This document shows, piece by piece, positions 13,201 to 24,707 of a DNA stretch of 64,000 nucleotides. Each line of letters opens with the position of its first letter. Position 1 is the first letter of the stretch. This DNA comes from Paraspadella gotoi (Eukaryota; Chaetognatha): NCBI GenBank assembly GCA_051294375.1, contig CM119265.1, positions 18,586,631-18,650,630 on the forward strand, read 5' to 3'. Made by a program: the position numbers and the translations under genes. The notes under the pieces were generated by a model that worked only from the letters and a program-made list of their open reading frames with translations, was not told the origin of the DNA and ran no database searches.

Positions 13201-15908
13201 GTCAACGACCGGATGGAGGCGGACTTTAACTTCATGTACCTCTCACGGCCGACCAAAGCGAAGATCCGGCGAAACTTCAACACCGCCGTGTGGGCACAAT
13301 ACCGATGCTCCTGCCATTCAGTGCAGCTTCATTTAAAGGTAACCTGCAAAGATTGAATATGGATAATGGAGCACCTATTTGAATGTAGTTTAAAGCGCAA
13401 ATTAATATGGCAGGTTCAGAATCTTCAAATCGATAATCAACAGAAAGGCTGCGTTTTTCCCGTCGCTTTCGCCCCTGGTAAATCTTAGAGTATTTTATCA
13501 ATTTGCTGATTAAGCGTTTTATACGAGAATTCAATCATTTTTTGTCATTCCAGTTGCCCCTTCCTCCCTTAATTTAATTTCTTTATTCGTCACAGTTCCT
13601 CCACCTGTGAGCGTGAAGGCTGACGAAGGAACGAAACCTTTCGTCGAAGTCTCGTTGATTGTCAGACTCTCAGACTTTTCTGATCTAAAACATATCAAGC
13701 TTTGTCAGGTGAATATAAGATAGATTTCCTTGTGCCTCTTTAACAATTTCATATTGATTTATCTTTTCTGTCCAGGTGCTGGTCCAAGAAATGCACCTCA
13801 AGTCTGACATGGCCTTCATCGCCGGCCTGACCAGCCTTTTCGACTTCCAGTCAGACGAAGAAGAGCGTAAATTTACCCGTGACCTCGACGCCCTCCGAAC
13901 CCTTTCAATCCCCGCTTCCTCGGAGGGGGAAACTAGCTACTTCGACCTGCTACATTTATCACCTCTCAAGATTCACCTGTCCTTTTCGCTAAGGTCTTAA
14001 CTTATTTTTTAGGAATTTAAGTCTTTAGTAATTAATTTTAACTGATTAATAATTAGTAATAATCTAATTTTCTATGCAGCGATGAATCCGACAATAAGTC
14101 TAAATCGATGATCGTCAGCAACCCCGTTTTCAAAGGGCTAACTGTGATGACCGACATTCAGGTATGTGTTACTTTTACTTTTTCAATGACAACGACGAAC
14201 GAAAAGCTTAGATTAAACAACAAAAAATATTCAGGACGTCATTTTCAAGCTCAACTATTTTGAAAAGCAGCAACGGTTTTTGACGATTGGCCAGATCGTC
14301 GAAGAAATGACGCAGCATTATACCAGACAGGCAATCAAACAGATGTGAGTAAAATAAACGAGTCTTTTTTTCAAAAAAACTATCTTTTGATTTATATATA
14401 TTTATTTCCCTCTGCTATAAGGTACGTTCTCGTGTTTGGCCTAGACTTTTTGGGAAACCCTGTGGGACTCGTCAAAGATTTGGGCGGTGGCGTTAAAGAT
14501 CTCTTTTACGAGCCGTACCAAGGCGCCATTCAGGGACCCGAAGAGTTTGTCGAAGGTCTTGATGATTTCCCCTCCCCCGTCCCAGTTATTTTCTTGGGGA
14601 ATTTTAAAAATATTTTCTGTTTAATTTTTCCTTCAGGCTTAGCTATGGGCGTCCGCAAGGGTCTCGGAGCCGCGGTTGGCGGCGTTTTCGGCACGGCTGG
14701 AAAAATCACAGGTGCGGCTGGCAAAGCCTTCGCCATTCTCTCGCTGGACGAGGAGTACCAGAGGAAGAGAAGATTGCAGCAACAGAAACCCCCCGCCGAC
14801 CTTGGGGAAGGACTTGCTCGCGGTGGCAAAAACTTCCTCAAAGGGGTCACCGAGGGGATTTCCGGAGTGGTGCTGAAGCCTATTCAAGGTGCCAAGGACG
14901 ATGGCGCCGTGGGCTTCTTCAAGGGCGTTGGTAAAGGATTGATTGGCGCCGTAGCGCGGCCCGTCAGCGGCAGTCTCGATCTCGTCTCAACCACTGCCGA
15001 GGGAATCAAAAACCAGTCAAATATGAAAGAAGAGGTTAGAAAATGTTGTAATAGTAAATGGGAGAAGAAATTATTATTATTATTATTATATCATCATTAT
15101 TTATTATAACTTTTTGTAAGATTCGCCGAGTGCGTCCGCCAAGGTTTATAAAATCCGACGGGATTTTGAGACCTTACCTACGACAAGAAGCGGAAGGATT
15201 GCTATTGCTTCAGGTAAGAGACGTTTTCTGGAAATACGGTATATATAAATTTAAATACTGTATTGATTAAATAAATTATATTTTGGTTATCTTGGTTTAT
15301 TTTTAGGAAATAGAATCCGGAAAATATATGGCCACCGATAAGTTTATCGACAACTTTCCGATTGGTCGGGACACCAACAGCACGTTGCTCTTGACCGATA
15401 GGTAAACTATTTCAATGAAGTTTTGATTTCGTCTTGATCACCGGCATGCGTTTGCGCCCTACATCTTCTTTTTTACGAAGGCATTTAATGCTGGTGACCT
15501 ACAAAGAGTCACTGAAGCAAGCGAAGGCGCAATGGGCAGTAAAGTGGTCCAACTTTGCGATGCCACCGGCAAGGACCGAACACGGGATCCGATTTGAATT
15601 TTATGATCGGAAAAAGGCAACGACGGTTTTTTCGAAGAAAGGAAACATCGTCACGGAGGTAGAGACTCGAAAAGCTTGGTGAGCTTCTTCATATTTTAAA
15701 GAGTCAACGAGTTTGTATTTAAAATAAAATGAAGGTGCGGATACCGACGGAGGGCGCTGATCGCTTGATGGAAATTTTGCTTGATCAATATGAAGATATT
15801 AACGCGACTTCAAAAATCGATGAGTCTTCGTTTCGAACCTCCGAATTCGATAGAAGTTCCAGAGGTTCCTTTTCCTCCAGGGCGTCCAGCGTTTCGTCTA
15901 AGAAATGA
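1257..15908 (+). CDS. VPS13: VPS13A/C-type bridge lipid-transfer protein, 3' part (5'-partial, 45 exons)
   Basis: VPS13 proteins are rod-like bridges that move phospholipids between membranes at contact sites. The N-terminal chorein part lies upstream of the window. About 2,598 residues are visible, against 3,100-3,700 usual for the family. Every exon junction below keeps frame (sum 7,797 nt). Exons: 1257-1518, 2273-2382, 2460-2597, 3146-3236, 3308-3442, 3531-3685, 3805-3921, 4110-4222, 4296-4368, 4447-4560, 4628-4766, 4832-4939, 5025-5172, 5390-5528, 5673-5977, 6055-6674, 6753-6835, 6899-7094, 7172-7307, 7676-7781, 8238-8405, 8478-8646, 8714-8922, 9234-9391, 9460-9755, 9825-10049, 10129-10468, 10536-10696, 11039-11196, 11263-11491, 11569-11667, 11734-12015, 12167-12352, 13169-13338, 13414-13477, 13596-13708, 13776-13993, 14080-14161, 14235-14344, 14422-14555, 14637-15034, 15121-15213, 15307-15401, 15481-15658, 15735-15908 (TGA). 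Recognised by the C-terminal strings GNPVGL, FYEPYQGAIQGPEEFVEG and VRPPRF. A/C type is preferred over B or D because of this C-terminus. An acceptor at 1255-1256 suggests an earlier exon off-window. Confidence 0.95.
1519..2272. other. VPS13 intron, AT-rich, nothing recognised
   Basis: AT-rich intron between the first two visible exons. No second gene or repeat family was recognised. The phase is continuous across it (g + ag = Glu). Confidence 0.6.
2598..3145. other. VPS13 intron with a small duplicated motif
   Basis: AT-rich intron. A motif containing TATAGATCGCCTTTT occurs twice (about 2670 and 2838). GCTTCATACAAT (near 2732) and ATTGTATGAAG (near 2866) form an inverted pair, which may be a decayed small element. 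No coding signal. Confidence 0.45.
9234..12352 (+). other. VPS13 adaptor-binding (VAB) domain region
   Basis: These exons encode the beta-rich adaptor-binding module of VPS13. The family has repeated beta modules, each with an invariant Asn needed for binding sorting-nexin-type adaptors. Five such Asn sites can be picked out, each followed by a short hydrophobic strand: SVTNHLPIAFDLL (exon 9460-9755), LHNKLPISVEF (exon 9825-10049), VVNHTEKKL (exon 10129-10468), LVANKSPFELGI (exon 11039-11196) and RVINHTSKLIQL (exon 11569-11667). Six repeats are known in the family; I could not place the sixth with confidence. Domain edges are approximate. Confidence 0.7.
10697..11038. other. VPS13 intron with a 33-bp tandem doublet
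   Basis: About 10726-10792 holds two near-identical units of about 33 bp (GTAGTAACTAAT..ATTATTTATAAAA). A 6-nt segment at 10852-10857 has splice-like borders on both sides, but it is not needed to keep frame. Confidence 0.5.
12380..12509. mobile_element. Short MITE with GGGGTAATTCGGAAC-type terminal inverted repeats
   Basis: About 130 bp inside a VPS13 intron. The left end GGGGAGTGCGGGGTAATTCG plus GAAC pairs with the right end GTTCCGAATTACCCAGCACT plus ACCC; 21 of 24 positions are complementary by eye. A further internal TTCCGAATTACCCCC sits beside the right end. It has no coding capacity, so it is a non-autonomous terminal-inverted-repeat element by structure. The superfamily is not assigned. 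Confidence 0.6.
12526..13138 (-). mobile_element. Helentron/HINE-like non-autonomous element, copy in VPS13 intron
   Basis: Same family as the element at 29461-30350, in the opposite orientation. One end has the hairpin CAGATCTGCTTACAGCAGAT, followed by text parallel to the other copy (AATTATG.AAAATTATGCAA..; runs of TCCGTC/TGTCTG). The other end is GGGCAGATCCGGCATTGTTT then GCTCAAACTTGTT. The interior is (TCAATTAA/ATCAATCA)-rich simple sequence. It ends about 30 bp before the acceptor of exon 13169-13338. Confidence 0.6.
14235..15034 (+). other. VPS13 C-terminal ATG2_C/DUF1162-like amphipathic helix region
   Basis: These three exons encode the most conserved VPS13 block. The order is YTRQAIKQMYVLVFGLDFLG, then the YEPYQGAIQGPEEFVEG signature, then a Gly/Ala-rich stretch with repeated GKG, GGV and KGVG patterns. 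In the family these amphipathic helices contact lipid droplets or mitochondria, which is knowledge of the family rather than of this protein. The Gly/Ala-rich part is one 398-nt exon (14637-15034). Confidence 0.85.
15121..15908 (+). other. VPS13 C-terminal PH-like domain
   Basis: The last four exons begin with VRPPRFIKSDGILRPY, the usual entry to the VPS13 PH-like domain. They continue with LLLTDRHLMLVTYKES and end at TGA 15906-15908 after a Ser/Arg-rich tail (RSSRGSFSSRASS) that is shorter than many homologues. A possible AATAAA lies at 16421-16426, about 0.5 kb downstream. Confidence 0.8.
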
Positions 15909-16828
15909 ATGGGAAGAGAGCCTACAATTATCAGTTTTTTTTTCATATCTTTTCCTTAATTCCGGACATTGCTACATTTTTTACAAGCAATTTTTGTTAA
16001 TTTATTGTAAAATCTAGTTTGTGTATGAAACTCTAGTCAAGCTTAAAACTTTTTTCTGTTTCTATTAGCAGGATTGAATCCTTGTCAATTAATGTTGCTA
16101 TGCTTCATTGTCTACAAAACTATTGCTGCGGCAGTTATGGGTTATCTTTTATATTAATCAGTTTTAACTTATACCAATTTATTATTAAAAAAAAACAACC
16201 AACTTGATCTAGTATATTACATGCCTTCGTTTGTTTTGTTACTATTTCTAAGAAAATAAGTTGATTTAAAAAATATTTATTTGTAATTTGGTAGGATAAG
16301 TTAGCTTTTAATTAAGTCATGAATTTCGTGAGCTGTTTTCATTATTTTTTTAGGAAAATAGTGGTTAAAAGAGCTATCTCGATTTTAACTCTGAATTCTT
16401 GAGTTTGAGAGCCAAAATCCAATAAAAAATGATTAGCATTAGGCTACCTCCACGCGGGAGCCGGATGATGGAGAACGAGATAAAATTGAAAAAGCAAAGA
16501 ATATTAATGAGCAAAATGATCGCGGGAGAAGCTCTATCATCTATGGCGGTTGAATTCAGATGCATTTCGATCTCGTTCAAAAAAAAAAAAGTTCGTCAAG
16601 TCGGGGATAAAATAAAGGAAAAGAAGTTAAAACCAGCTTCCTTGAACATCTAAAGTAAAAATCGAACCTTTAATCTTTACTATCTCCATCGTAAATCTTT
16701 ATTACGTGACCTTCGTCCCATTTGAGAGGGGGAGGGTAAACGTTTCCGAGTTTTTGCACCGACGAAATAAACGAAAAAGTGGGACATCCACGTCGCGATT
16801 AACCCACTTTCGACGTTTCGAGAACACC
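15909..16828. other. Intergenic region between VPS13 and the SLC2A13-like gene
   Basis: AT-rich 3' flank of VPS13. AATAAA occurs at 16421-16426 and near 16610. The last 150 bases become GC-richer and hold the 5' leader of the next gene. In-frame sequence upstream of the chosen start at 16829 also has an ATG at 16706, but the conserved MFS sequence starts after 16829. Confidence 0.5.
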
Positions 16829-19775
16829 ATGTCGAAGCCTTTCGTCAAAGTCCTCGTCGCCTTTGCTTCGCTCGGAGGATTCCTCTTCGGTTTTAATACA
16901 AGCATCGTTTCCGGCGCTGCGCTACAATTGCGGCGTGATTTTGAACTCGAAACTGTATGGATGGAAGGTGATAAAGCGTGCAGTCAGACATGTGGTCAGC
17001 TTAGTTAACTGCTTATTTTTATGTCATTCGCTTGATATTAACAAATTTTATTACGGACAAAGTGACGGAATGTACCGATATTAAAGATAACTTGTGACTG
17101 CATTTTCAGGGAACTTCATTTTTTTAAATTTCTTTGATTATACTCATTTTTTTTTTGGTGGGGAACGAAAATATATTCCTTGACCTTTTGTCGACAGGGA
17201 TCGTGAGCGGTTTGGTCGCCAGCGCCTCAGTTTTCTCTGTCGTCGGCGGAATGCTTAATTCACGGTTTGGTCGCCGTTTCGTCATTTTACTCTCGAGTTT
17301 CGTATTTGTGGCCGGTGCGGTCGCTCTGAGTTTGGCCTCCTCCAAGGAGGCACTGCTAGTGGGACGCCTCGTCCTCGGCGTGGGTGTCGGCCTCGTCTCA
17401 ACCACAACGCCAATTTACATTTCGGAAATTTCCCCCAGTCGCGTGAGCAAAAACAACCCGTTTTGCGTAAAAATGTATTACATATGTATTACATATGTAT
17501 TACATTATGTACATTATGTACATTATGTACCATTGTACCTAATGATTCTTTTCAGTCCATTTTTGAGAATAGGCAAAAACTTTTAACAATCACCTCCCCA
17601 GGAACGCGGGCTTTTGACCGGCGTCAACGGTTTGTTTTTAACGGGCGGTCAATTTTTGGCTTGCCTCATCAACGGCGCCTTCATTTCTGTCACCGAGGGA
17701 TGGCGATTCATGTTCGGCATCGCTGCTTTTCCCGCCGCTCTTCAGTTCGCCGCTTTTCTTTTTTTTCCTGAGACTCCAAGATGGCTTCTGTTGCAAGGTC
17801 GGTCATTTTCTAGTTTTGAATATTGCATGAATTTAGAAATCTAATTCCGTAACTTATTCTTAAGCTTTCTTTTTTTCCTTTTAAATTGAATCGGAAGCTT
17901 CGCGTTCGAGGTGTAAACAAATTTCTACACAATGTTTTTCCTTCGTTTTTAAGGTGAGCGTGAGAAGGCGCTGGAGGTGATGAGAAAGTTGATGGACGAG
18001 GATGAGGTCGTCAAGGAGATGAACATCATCGTCAAGAACCAACGGGACGCTGATAACGAAGATCTAAGAGGTTTAAGAGTCCTATCAAAGGTCTTTTAAG
18101 ATGCACCCGCTTTTACTGAATAACGGAAAAATTCGAAGGAAAGATACGGAAATTAATAGGAGAATGAAAAAAAAATATGACCAGTACTATTCTGTTATAT
18201 TATTACTTGGATTCTTTTTTCATTCTCGATCCTGATATTGACAATAATTTTCCTTTCTATAGATGGCGCGCACTCGATGGCTCCTCCGAGCGCTGTGTCT
18301 CGGATGCGGACTTCACCTAATTCAACAGATCGTCGGAGTCAATGTTGTCATGTACTACTCGGGTGAGGTTTGGCAATGGGCACTGGGCACGGTGCAGTTG
18401 TGGCAATAAAAAAAGTCAGCAAGAGTTTGTTGTTTCCAGCTTCGATTATGAAACTCGGCGGAATCTCTTCGGACTCAAACGCTGTCTGGTTGGCCGCGTT
18501 GGTAGCCTTTGTTAACTTCGTGTTTACTTTCGTCGGCGTCATCGTCGTCGATAGGATCGGCCGTCGGAAGCTTACCCTCGGATCACTTGCCGGTAGGCTA
18601 CGTGCGATGGACACTTAATTTTTGTCGAACAATGTTCATGTGCATTTGTGCATTGGTGTCGTCGAAGAAAATATGGAAAATTTTAACCATATACAATATT
18701 ATACATATATTGTATAAAATAAATATATCATATGCAATGATTTGTTTCATTTTCTTGAACAGGCATCGTCATTTCCCTGGCCTTTCTCGTCGTTTCCTTT
18801 CAACTTTCATCTTCGACTTCTCCGCTCGTCAAAAGCCAGACCCGTCTCGACTTGGCCCGCGCCAACGCCACGGGATTTATCAGCGAAAATTCCGAGTGCT
18901 CTTCAGCGTACAATTGCGCCGAATGCGTGCGGCTTCCCAAATGTGGTTTTTGTTTCCAGAACAAGGAAGGCCGTTCCGCCGGTAAGCCATAGATCACCTT
19001 TTTTATTTTTTTTATTATCAATTACCAGTTAAATATAATTTTTTCGTTTTGTAGTCGCGGGCTGGTGCCTCCCCTTTGGGTCAAATTTTTGCAACACCAC
19101 GTTCGATTCAAGTTTGCAATGGGCTAAAGATGATTGTCCCTCATCTTTCGCGGCCATGTCTGTCGGTATTGTATACTTAGGCATACTTAATTTTTTGAGT
19201 ACGTATTAGGTTTTTTTAACTTTTTCTTCCATTTACAAAGTGGGTCTCGTTCTTTTTCTCGCTTTTTACGCACCCGGGATGGGAACTATGCCTTGGACCA
19301 TAAACGCAGAGATTTATCCGGCATGGGCCAGAAGTTCGGCGAACTCTTTCGGTGATTTATAATTATATTTACACTTTTACAGTATTATGAGTATATCAAG
19401 CCATTTCACTTTGACTTTCTATAGCGACCTGCACCAACTGGACAGTTAATCTTGTGGTCTCCATGACGTTCTTGACATTAATCGAGACTTTGTCCGGTCC
19501 TGGGGTCTTTTCTCTCTATCTCGCCTTCTCCTTGCTTGGATTTACATTCTTGTATTGGATTTTGCCAGGTTAAAAGAGTTAGCAGTATTAAATATCAATG
19601 CCTATCGATTAAGTATGTTTGAATATTTATATTATATACGTATTTTGAATAAAGACCGAAATTTCTTTTGAGTCATAAAAATTTATTACCATTTTTTATG
19701 ATCTTTTTTTTTTCCACAGAAACGCAAGGAAAAACATTGGAACAAGTGGAGTTCGTATTTAAAACTACGACTTGA
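16829..19775 (+). CDS. SLC2A13-like: SLC2A13-like proton/myo-inositol (sugar) MFS transporter, 11 exons
   Basis: Plasma-membrane sugar-porter family, closest in layout to the H+/myo-inositol symporter HMIT. Exons: 16829-16967, 17198-17442, 17602-17797, 17954-18090, 18263-18362, 18440-18592, 18763-18981, 19055-19165, 19241-19351, 19425-19568, 19720-19775 (TGA); 1,611 nt, 536 aa, all phases consistent. Visible signatures in order: SRFGRR after TM2, PETPRWLL after TM6, [12 protein letters not shown] in TM7, [12 protein letters not shown] after TM8, a Cys-rich extracellular loop ([19 protein letters not shown]) typical of HMIT, and [17 protein letters not shown]. The start CACCATGTCG has a fair context. 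It is shorter than human HMIT and lacks most of the N-terminal cytoplasmic tail; the C-terminal tail is also short. Confidence 0.92.
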
Positions 19776-21197
19776 CTTTATTTAAAAATATTTTAAAAAT
19801 ATGCTTTTGTGAAAATTCAAAAGGCGCTTTGAATTTCAATCAACTAGTGCTGTTGTTGCTGTTGTGTTGGTGGTTCTTTCTCATCAGAGAAAATATTTAA
19901 AAGAATTAAAAATATTTTCAATAATTACCATGTCTATAATTTTAGCTTGAGTTTTAAGAATGTGTAAATTTAGAAAATAATTAGGAGTTCGCTTGCTACA
20001 TCTCTCTAAATAGCACTATCATTGCGTAATTTAATTTGAGAAACGCATTCCTCTATTAACTCTCGAAGTTATCGCTTCGAAATTTGCCGCTTGAAGCTTT
20101 TTCCGCTGAGAGTGAATTCTCTTGAGGATGCGGCTAATCGCATTGAATGGCACGAACGTTTCTTTTGAGTTAACCGCGCCATCGCATCGCTTTGCCTCTG
20201 GCTGTGGCTTGATGTTCATTCGAACCACGTGTTTCCCGACGCTCCCTCTTCTCCGTCCTCAATCCTCATTCCTCAAATCCTCATTCTTCTCGCCTTCTTT
20301 GTTTACTTCTTTTTGGTCCGATTCAGCGTGCTTCCCAAGGCCTCCGAGTAGCGCGCGGAAAACTTTACTTTCAACCATCTGGTCCATCATAAAATCTCAG
20401 GAGTCGGTTTTGTATGTTAGTTATTTCAAATTAGTTTTATTTTTACTTATTAGTGAATTAATATTATTTCATATAATCAAGTTCTTCAGTGAGAAAATCC
20501 ATCGTGTTTCTTCGACAAACCATTATGCTGCTAAATCTTTTAAAAGATATTCTTGGTTGTCTTTTGTTGTCATGTAAAGTCAACTAACTTTGTTCATAAA
20601 AAATGACTGGAAAAAATGAAGATTAGCTCCGAGTTTTCCCAAAACCGGTTTAAATATTAAGTATCTGCCAACTCACCCTCCGTCCAAATTCTCTGGATTT
20701 TAATGTCTCGCTTTTCTGGTCATGTTTTTCACTCCTCGACCAATAACAAAATAGTTTGTTCGGAGTTGTCTTTAATGGCCATGTGGCCCTTTTAAATTGC
20801 GCGATTTACTACGTCACATTCTGCAAGACCATATGGAGGTCACGGTTGCGAACGATAAACCGCGTTATTTTTTGAACTGTCGACCTATGGATTACGACAG
20901 CATAAACTTGGACATTTACGACTTACGATTTTCTCTATTTAATTTACGTTTCACGAAAAATCCCAGTTTCATCATCTTCCGTGATGTGGATTCTCCCTCG
21001 AGTACGCATGGTTGTTAACATCCACTTCGGGCTCGTTTTCTCTCTTTTCTCTCATTCTCAATTTGCCCTTTTTTCAAAAGAAGCCCTCCTCGCACTTATC
21101 ACTAAAATTCTGCATTGATTTGATTTCTCTCATTTTATAAAAAATAAAAAACAAAAAAAAAAACAGCGTAAACATTAACTAATAACCCTTCTCAAAA
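19776..21197. other. Intergenic region between SLC2A13-like and SLC6 genes
   Basis: About 1.4 kb. No gene recognised. The moderately GC-rich stretch 20,040-20,380 holds an open frame without family features. The 5' leader of the SLC6 gene is expected just before 21198, where an A-rich tract (ACAAAAAAAAAAACAG) is visible. Confidence 0.45.
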
Positions 21198-24100
21198 ATG
21201 GGTGATACGGGGTATGCGCGCACGATGACTGAAGACCCTGATCAAAAGATTCCCCAAGAGTTCGAAAACGCATTCAAAGAGGTGAGTCTTCTGGAAATAG
21301 AATTGATTCAGGAACGGATATAATAACATATTTTATTATTTATAAAATGCATTTAAATAACTAGTAAGGCTTTCAAACCGACTCACTTTTATATATACAT
21401 ATATACGTAGATATATATATATTTTCGTTAAAGTTTTATTCAATTCAACCTTTTGATTGAATTTTTTCATAATAACGTTAAATTTGCTCTGAGAGGCGTT
21501 CTTGATGGAGACATTATAATTCACTATCCTCCCATAAGTCGTTTATTGGATGTTTTCTCACTCTTCATCCATAAAAGCAAGAAGAAATTTGCCAAAATCG
21601 CGGGCGTTGGTCGGGGCGATGGGACTTCCTGATGGCCGCTCTTTCATACGCCGTCGGTCTTGGAAATCTCTGGCGCTTTCCTTATTTGGTTTATCGCAAC
21701 GGTGGCGGAGCATTTCTCATTCCTTACATCATCATGAACTTTGCAGCAGGTTTCAGAGAACAATGAGTTTTCATGAGGAAAATATAAATGAAACCTAAGC
21801 TTCTATCATAATGAAAATCTAATTTGCGTTGCAGGGATACCGTTATTTCTGCTGGAAATGTCCATCGGGCAGTTTTCATCTTCCGGTGCCGTCAACGTGT
21901 GGCGTCTCTGCCCACTTTTTAAGGGAATGGGCGTGGCCATGGTCGCAGTTTCGGGAGTTGTCGCCCCATATTACAACATGATAATCGCGTGGGCCATGAT
22001 ATTCTTTTGCGAATCTTTTACTTGGACTCTGCCATGGTACGTAGATTGATGCGACATTTTGATTTTGTATATTTTTTTTTTAAATTGTGTAATAGAAAAC
22101 AATTTTTTTTAAAAGATGTTTATTTTTTTTTAAGGTCAACCTGCGATAATGATTGGAACTCAGCAAATTGTTCTTTACTCTTTGAACAAACTTTAAAAGA
22201 GCTGAGAAAAAATTGTACGCTCTCTTTTCCTGAGGCGAAATTCAAAAAGGGGAGCTGTATTTATAAGGTAATTATGTCAGTTTATCTTCCTATTAGTCAA
22301 TAACGTCTTTGAAAGTTATAAGACCAGGTCCTTCCCTTAGTTTCATAAGTAAATAAAAAATAATTCTAAATTATACTAAACTAATATTTAATGTGAAATA
22401 AGATCGTACTTTTTCTTCTTTAATCATTAGGATCCTATTTCGGGAAATATGACTTCATTGGAGATGATGAACGTATCCCTGGTCGGGCCAGCGGACGAGT
22501 ATTTTCACAAAGGAGTTCTCGACATGACCGAGGGATTGTTGGATCTGGGCGCAACACGTTGGCAGCTGTCGTTGGCTCTGCTTGGAACGTGGTTCCTTGT
22601 GTTTTTGGTTATCATGAAAGGTGCCACTTGTGATTTGCAAACTTTAAAATGAAAAAAACTTGTCCAAATTGAAAGCAATGAACAAGTACATTTGAACCTT
22701 GTTTTTAAGGTCCACAGTCTTCCGGTAAAGTGGCTTATTTTACTGCCATATTTCCGTACGTGGTGTTGTTCATCCTTCTGGCTCGTGGATTGACCCTCGA
22801 AGGGTGCATGAAAGGAGTTGAATATTTTATTTATCCCAAGTGGCACAAATTGTTAGAGCCCGCCGTTTGGGGCGACGCAGCCGTTCAGGTTAGATAAAAA
22901 AATATCTCAAACTCAAAAAGAATAAAAGTAAATTACGCGTCTCTGTATGATAGGTTACTTATTCGTTGGCCTGCGGTTGGGGCGGTATCCTTACCTTGTC
23001 CTCCTACAAAGACTTTCGGTCAAACATACTGCGGGAAACCTACTTCATCTGCGGAGTGACGGCGGCCACGGCAATCCTCTCCGGCTTCGTCATTTTCTCC
23101 GTCCTCGGCTTCATGGCCGAAGCTGTCGGGCTAGAGGTTGAAGACGTTGCCGCCCAGGTACAATGATCGCCGTTCTTTCTTTGTTACGGTTTTTAGTTGC
23201 GCCGCGAGTATAAAAACGCTTATAACTTGTTTATATTTGTTGCTCATTTATTAAAATCAAATTATGTTTGTTTTTAAAAATCTTAGTAGAAAAAACAAAG
23301 TTTTAATATTTTTTACAATGAATTTTTTTATTATTCATTAAAAAAATCATTAAAATTTTGTTTTTTTTACTATCAAACAACAACGAAAAAAAAAAGTTAA
23401 TACATCATATTTACAAAATTTTATAAACTATAAGGAATAAATGACATAAAGTAAAAAAAAAGTAATGCGGCGCAACACCTTGGAATACCGTTCCCTTGTT
23501 CGTTCTTTTTTTTCTGTTGATTTTTCTAACCTGAACCTCTTATCACTCAGGGGGCTGGTCTGGCTTTCATTGTATACCCGGAAGCTATTGCTCACATGCC
23601 GATATCTCCGCTGTGGTCCATATTGTTCTTTCTGATGATCATGACGCTGGGAATCGGAACTCAGATAGCCATTGTCACCACCGTAGTTGCCGCAATTGTC
23701 GACTCTTCCCCGAAGTTACGTCGCTTCCCCGTCACCGTCGCTTTCTGCATCGTCGCGTTTCTGCTAGGTGAGGTGGTTAAGCGAGGATTTTTTCGCATTT
23801 CTTTTCATTAATTCATAATTGTATTTGGATGACCTTACAATTCAGGACTGCCCCTTTGCACCGGCGGAGGCATGTACATTCTGCAACTGGTGGACAATTA
23901 CATCGCGGCGTGGTCCGTCATTATCATTTGCATTTTTGAAACGCTGATTATCAGCTATCTGTACGGAATGAATCGTCTTATGGATGACATCCAGTGCATG
24001 ATAGGTTATCGTCCCTCGAAAGTTTGGATGCTTTTGTGGGGACTGGTGTGCCCGGTAAGATTTTAATCTAAAGAGTTTTTTAAATTTTTTTCATTTTTTA

Positions 24101-24626
24101 TTTACTAAGCTTTTTTTTCACGAAGGTGACATTGCTTGCGATTTTAGTTTCAATTTTCTGGAAACTAAGCGAGGGAAAAGGATCCAAGTATGGAGTTTAC
24201 GAATACCCAAAGTGGGCGGATTCCCTTGGCCTTCTTGTCTCCTTTATTCCTGTGATGATGATACCGATGTTTGCCATTTTCCAGGTCTCACTTGCATACA
24301 ATTTGGTTTAGTGTCTCGCTTGTGTAACTTGACCGTCAACTATAATAAATTATTCAGATGGTTCAAGCCGAGGGCGATTTGATAGCGAAAGTCCGAAGTC
24401 TCGTGAAGCCTGCATCCGATTGGGGGCCCGTCAGCCCATTCGACCGAAGTCAGAGACTTCACATGTCTCCAACCACGGCTTCCAACATGCCTATGCTAAT
24501 TCATGCACAGGTTATTTTTATGATTTTATGTTTCTACAACTACAGCTAATTAAAAAATTGACTTTTTTTATGCTCCAGGATACAGTAGATACAAAAATGG
24601 CCGAAAGTTTGCGGGAAAAATCATGA
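21198..24626 (+). CDS. SLC6 Na+-coupled amino-acid transporter (glycine transporter-like), 12 exons
   Basis: Neurotransmitter:sodium symporter fold with 12 membrane helices. Exons: 21198-21281, 21578-21749, 21835-22036, 22135-22267, 22431-22620, 22710-22888, 22954-23157, 23551-23767, 23846-24054, 24126-24284, 24358-24510, 24579-24626 (TGA); 1,950 nt, 649 aa, frame kept throughout. TM1 carries [13 protein letters not shown] (the unwound Na+/substrate site). Extracellular loop 2 has the expected Cys-rich, N-glycosylatable sequence (exon 22135-22267). TM6 is [18 protein letters not shown], then [12 protein letters not shown] in TM7 and [12 protein letters not shown] before TM8. The C-terminal DWGP motif ([13 protein letters not shown]) and the TM6 sequence resemble GlyT-type members, but the exact substrate cannot be read. 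In TM8 the sequence is TLGIGTQ, without the Asp seen in monoamine and GABA members. AATAAA at 24702-24707 may end the transcript. Confidence 0.92.
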
Positions 24627-24701
24627 CACCATGGAGTCTTACAATCATTGGTTTACGGCGAGATAAAAGTGAAGTAATAAATATTACTAATCTATTTATA
24701 A

Positions 24702-24707
24702 AATAAA
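24702..24707 (+). terminator. Candidate polyadenylation signal of the SLC6 gene
   Basis: AATAAA 76 bases after the stop codon, with another AATAAA near 24676. The position is suitable for 3' end formation; there is no transcript evidence. Confidence 0.4.

Noticed and set aside
20122-20577. 151-residue frame upstream of the SLC6 gene
   Set aside because: Phe/Ser-rich translation of pyrimidine-rich DNA; no splice or family support.
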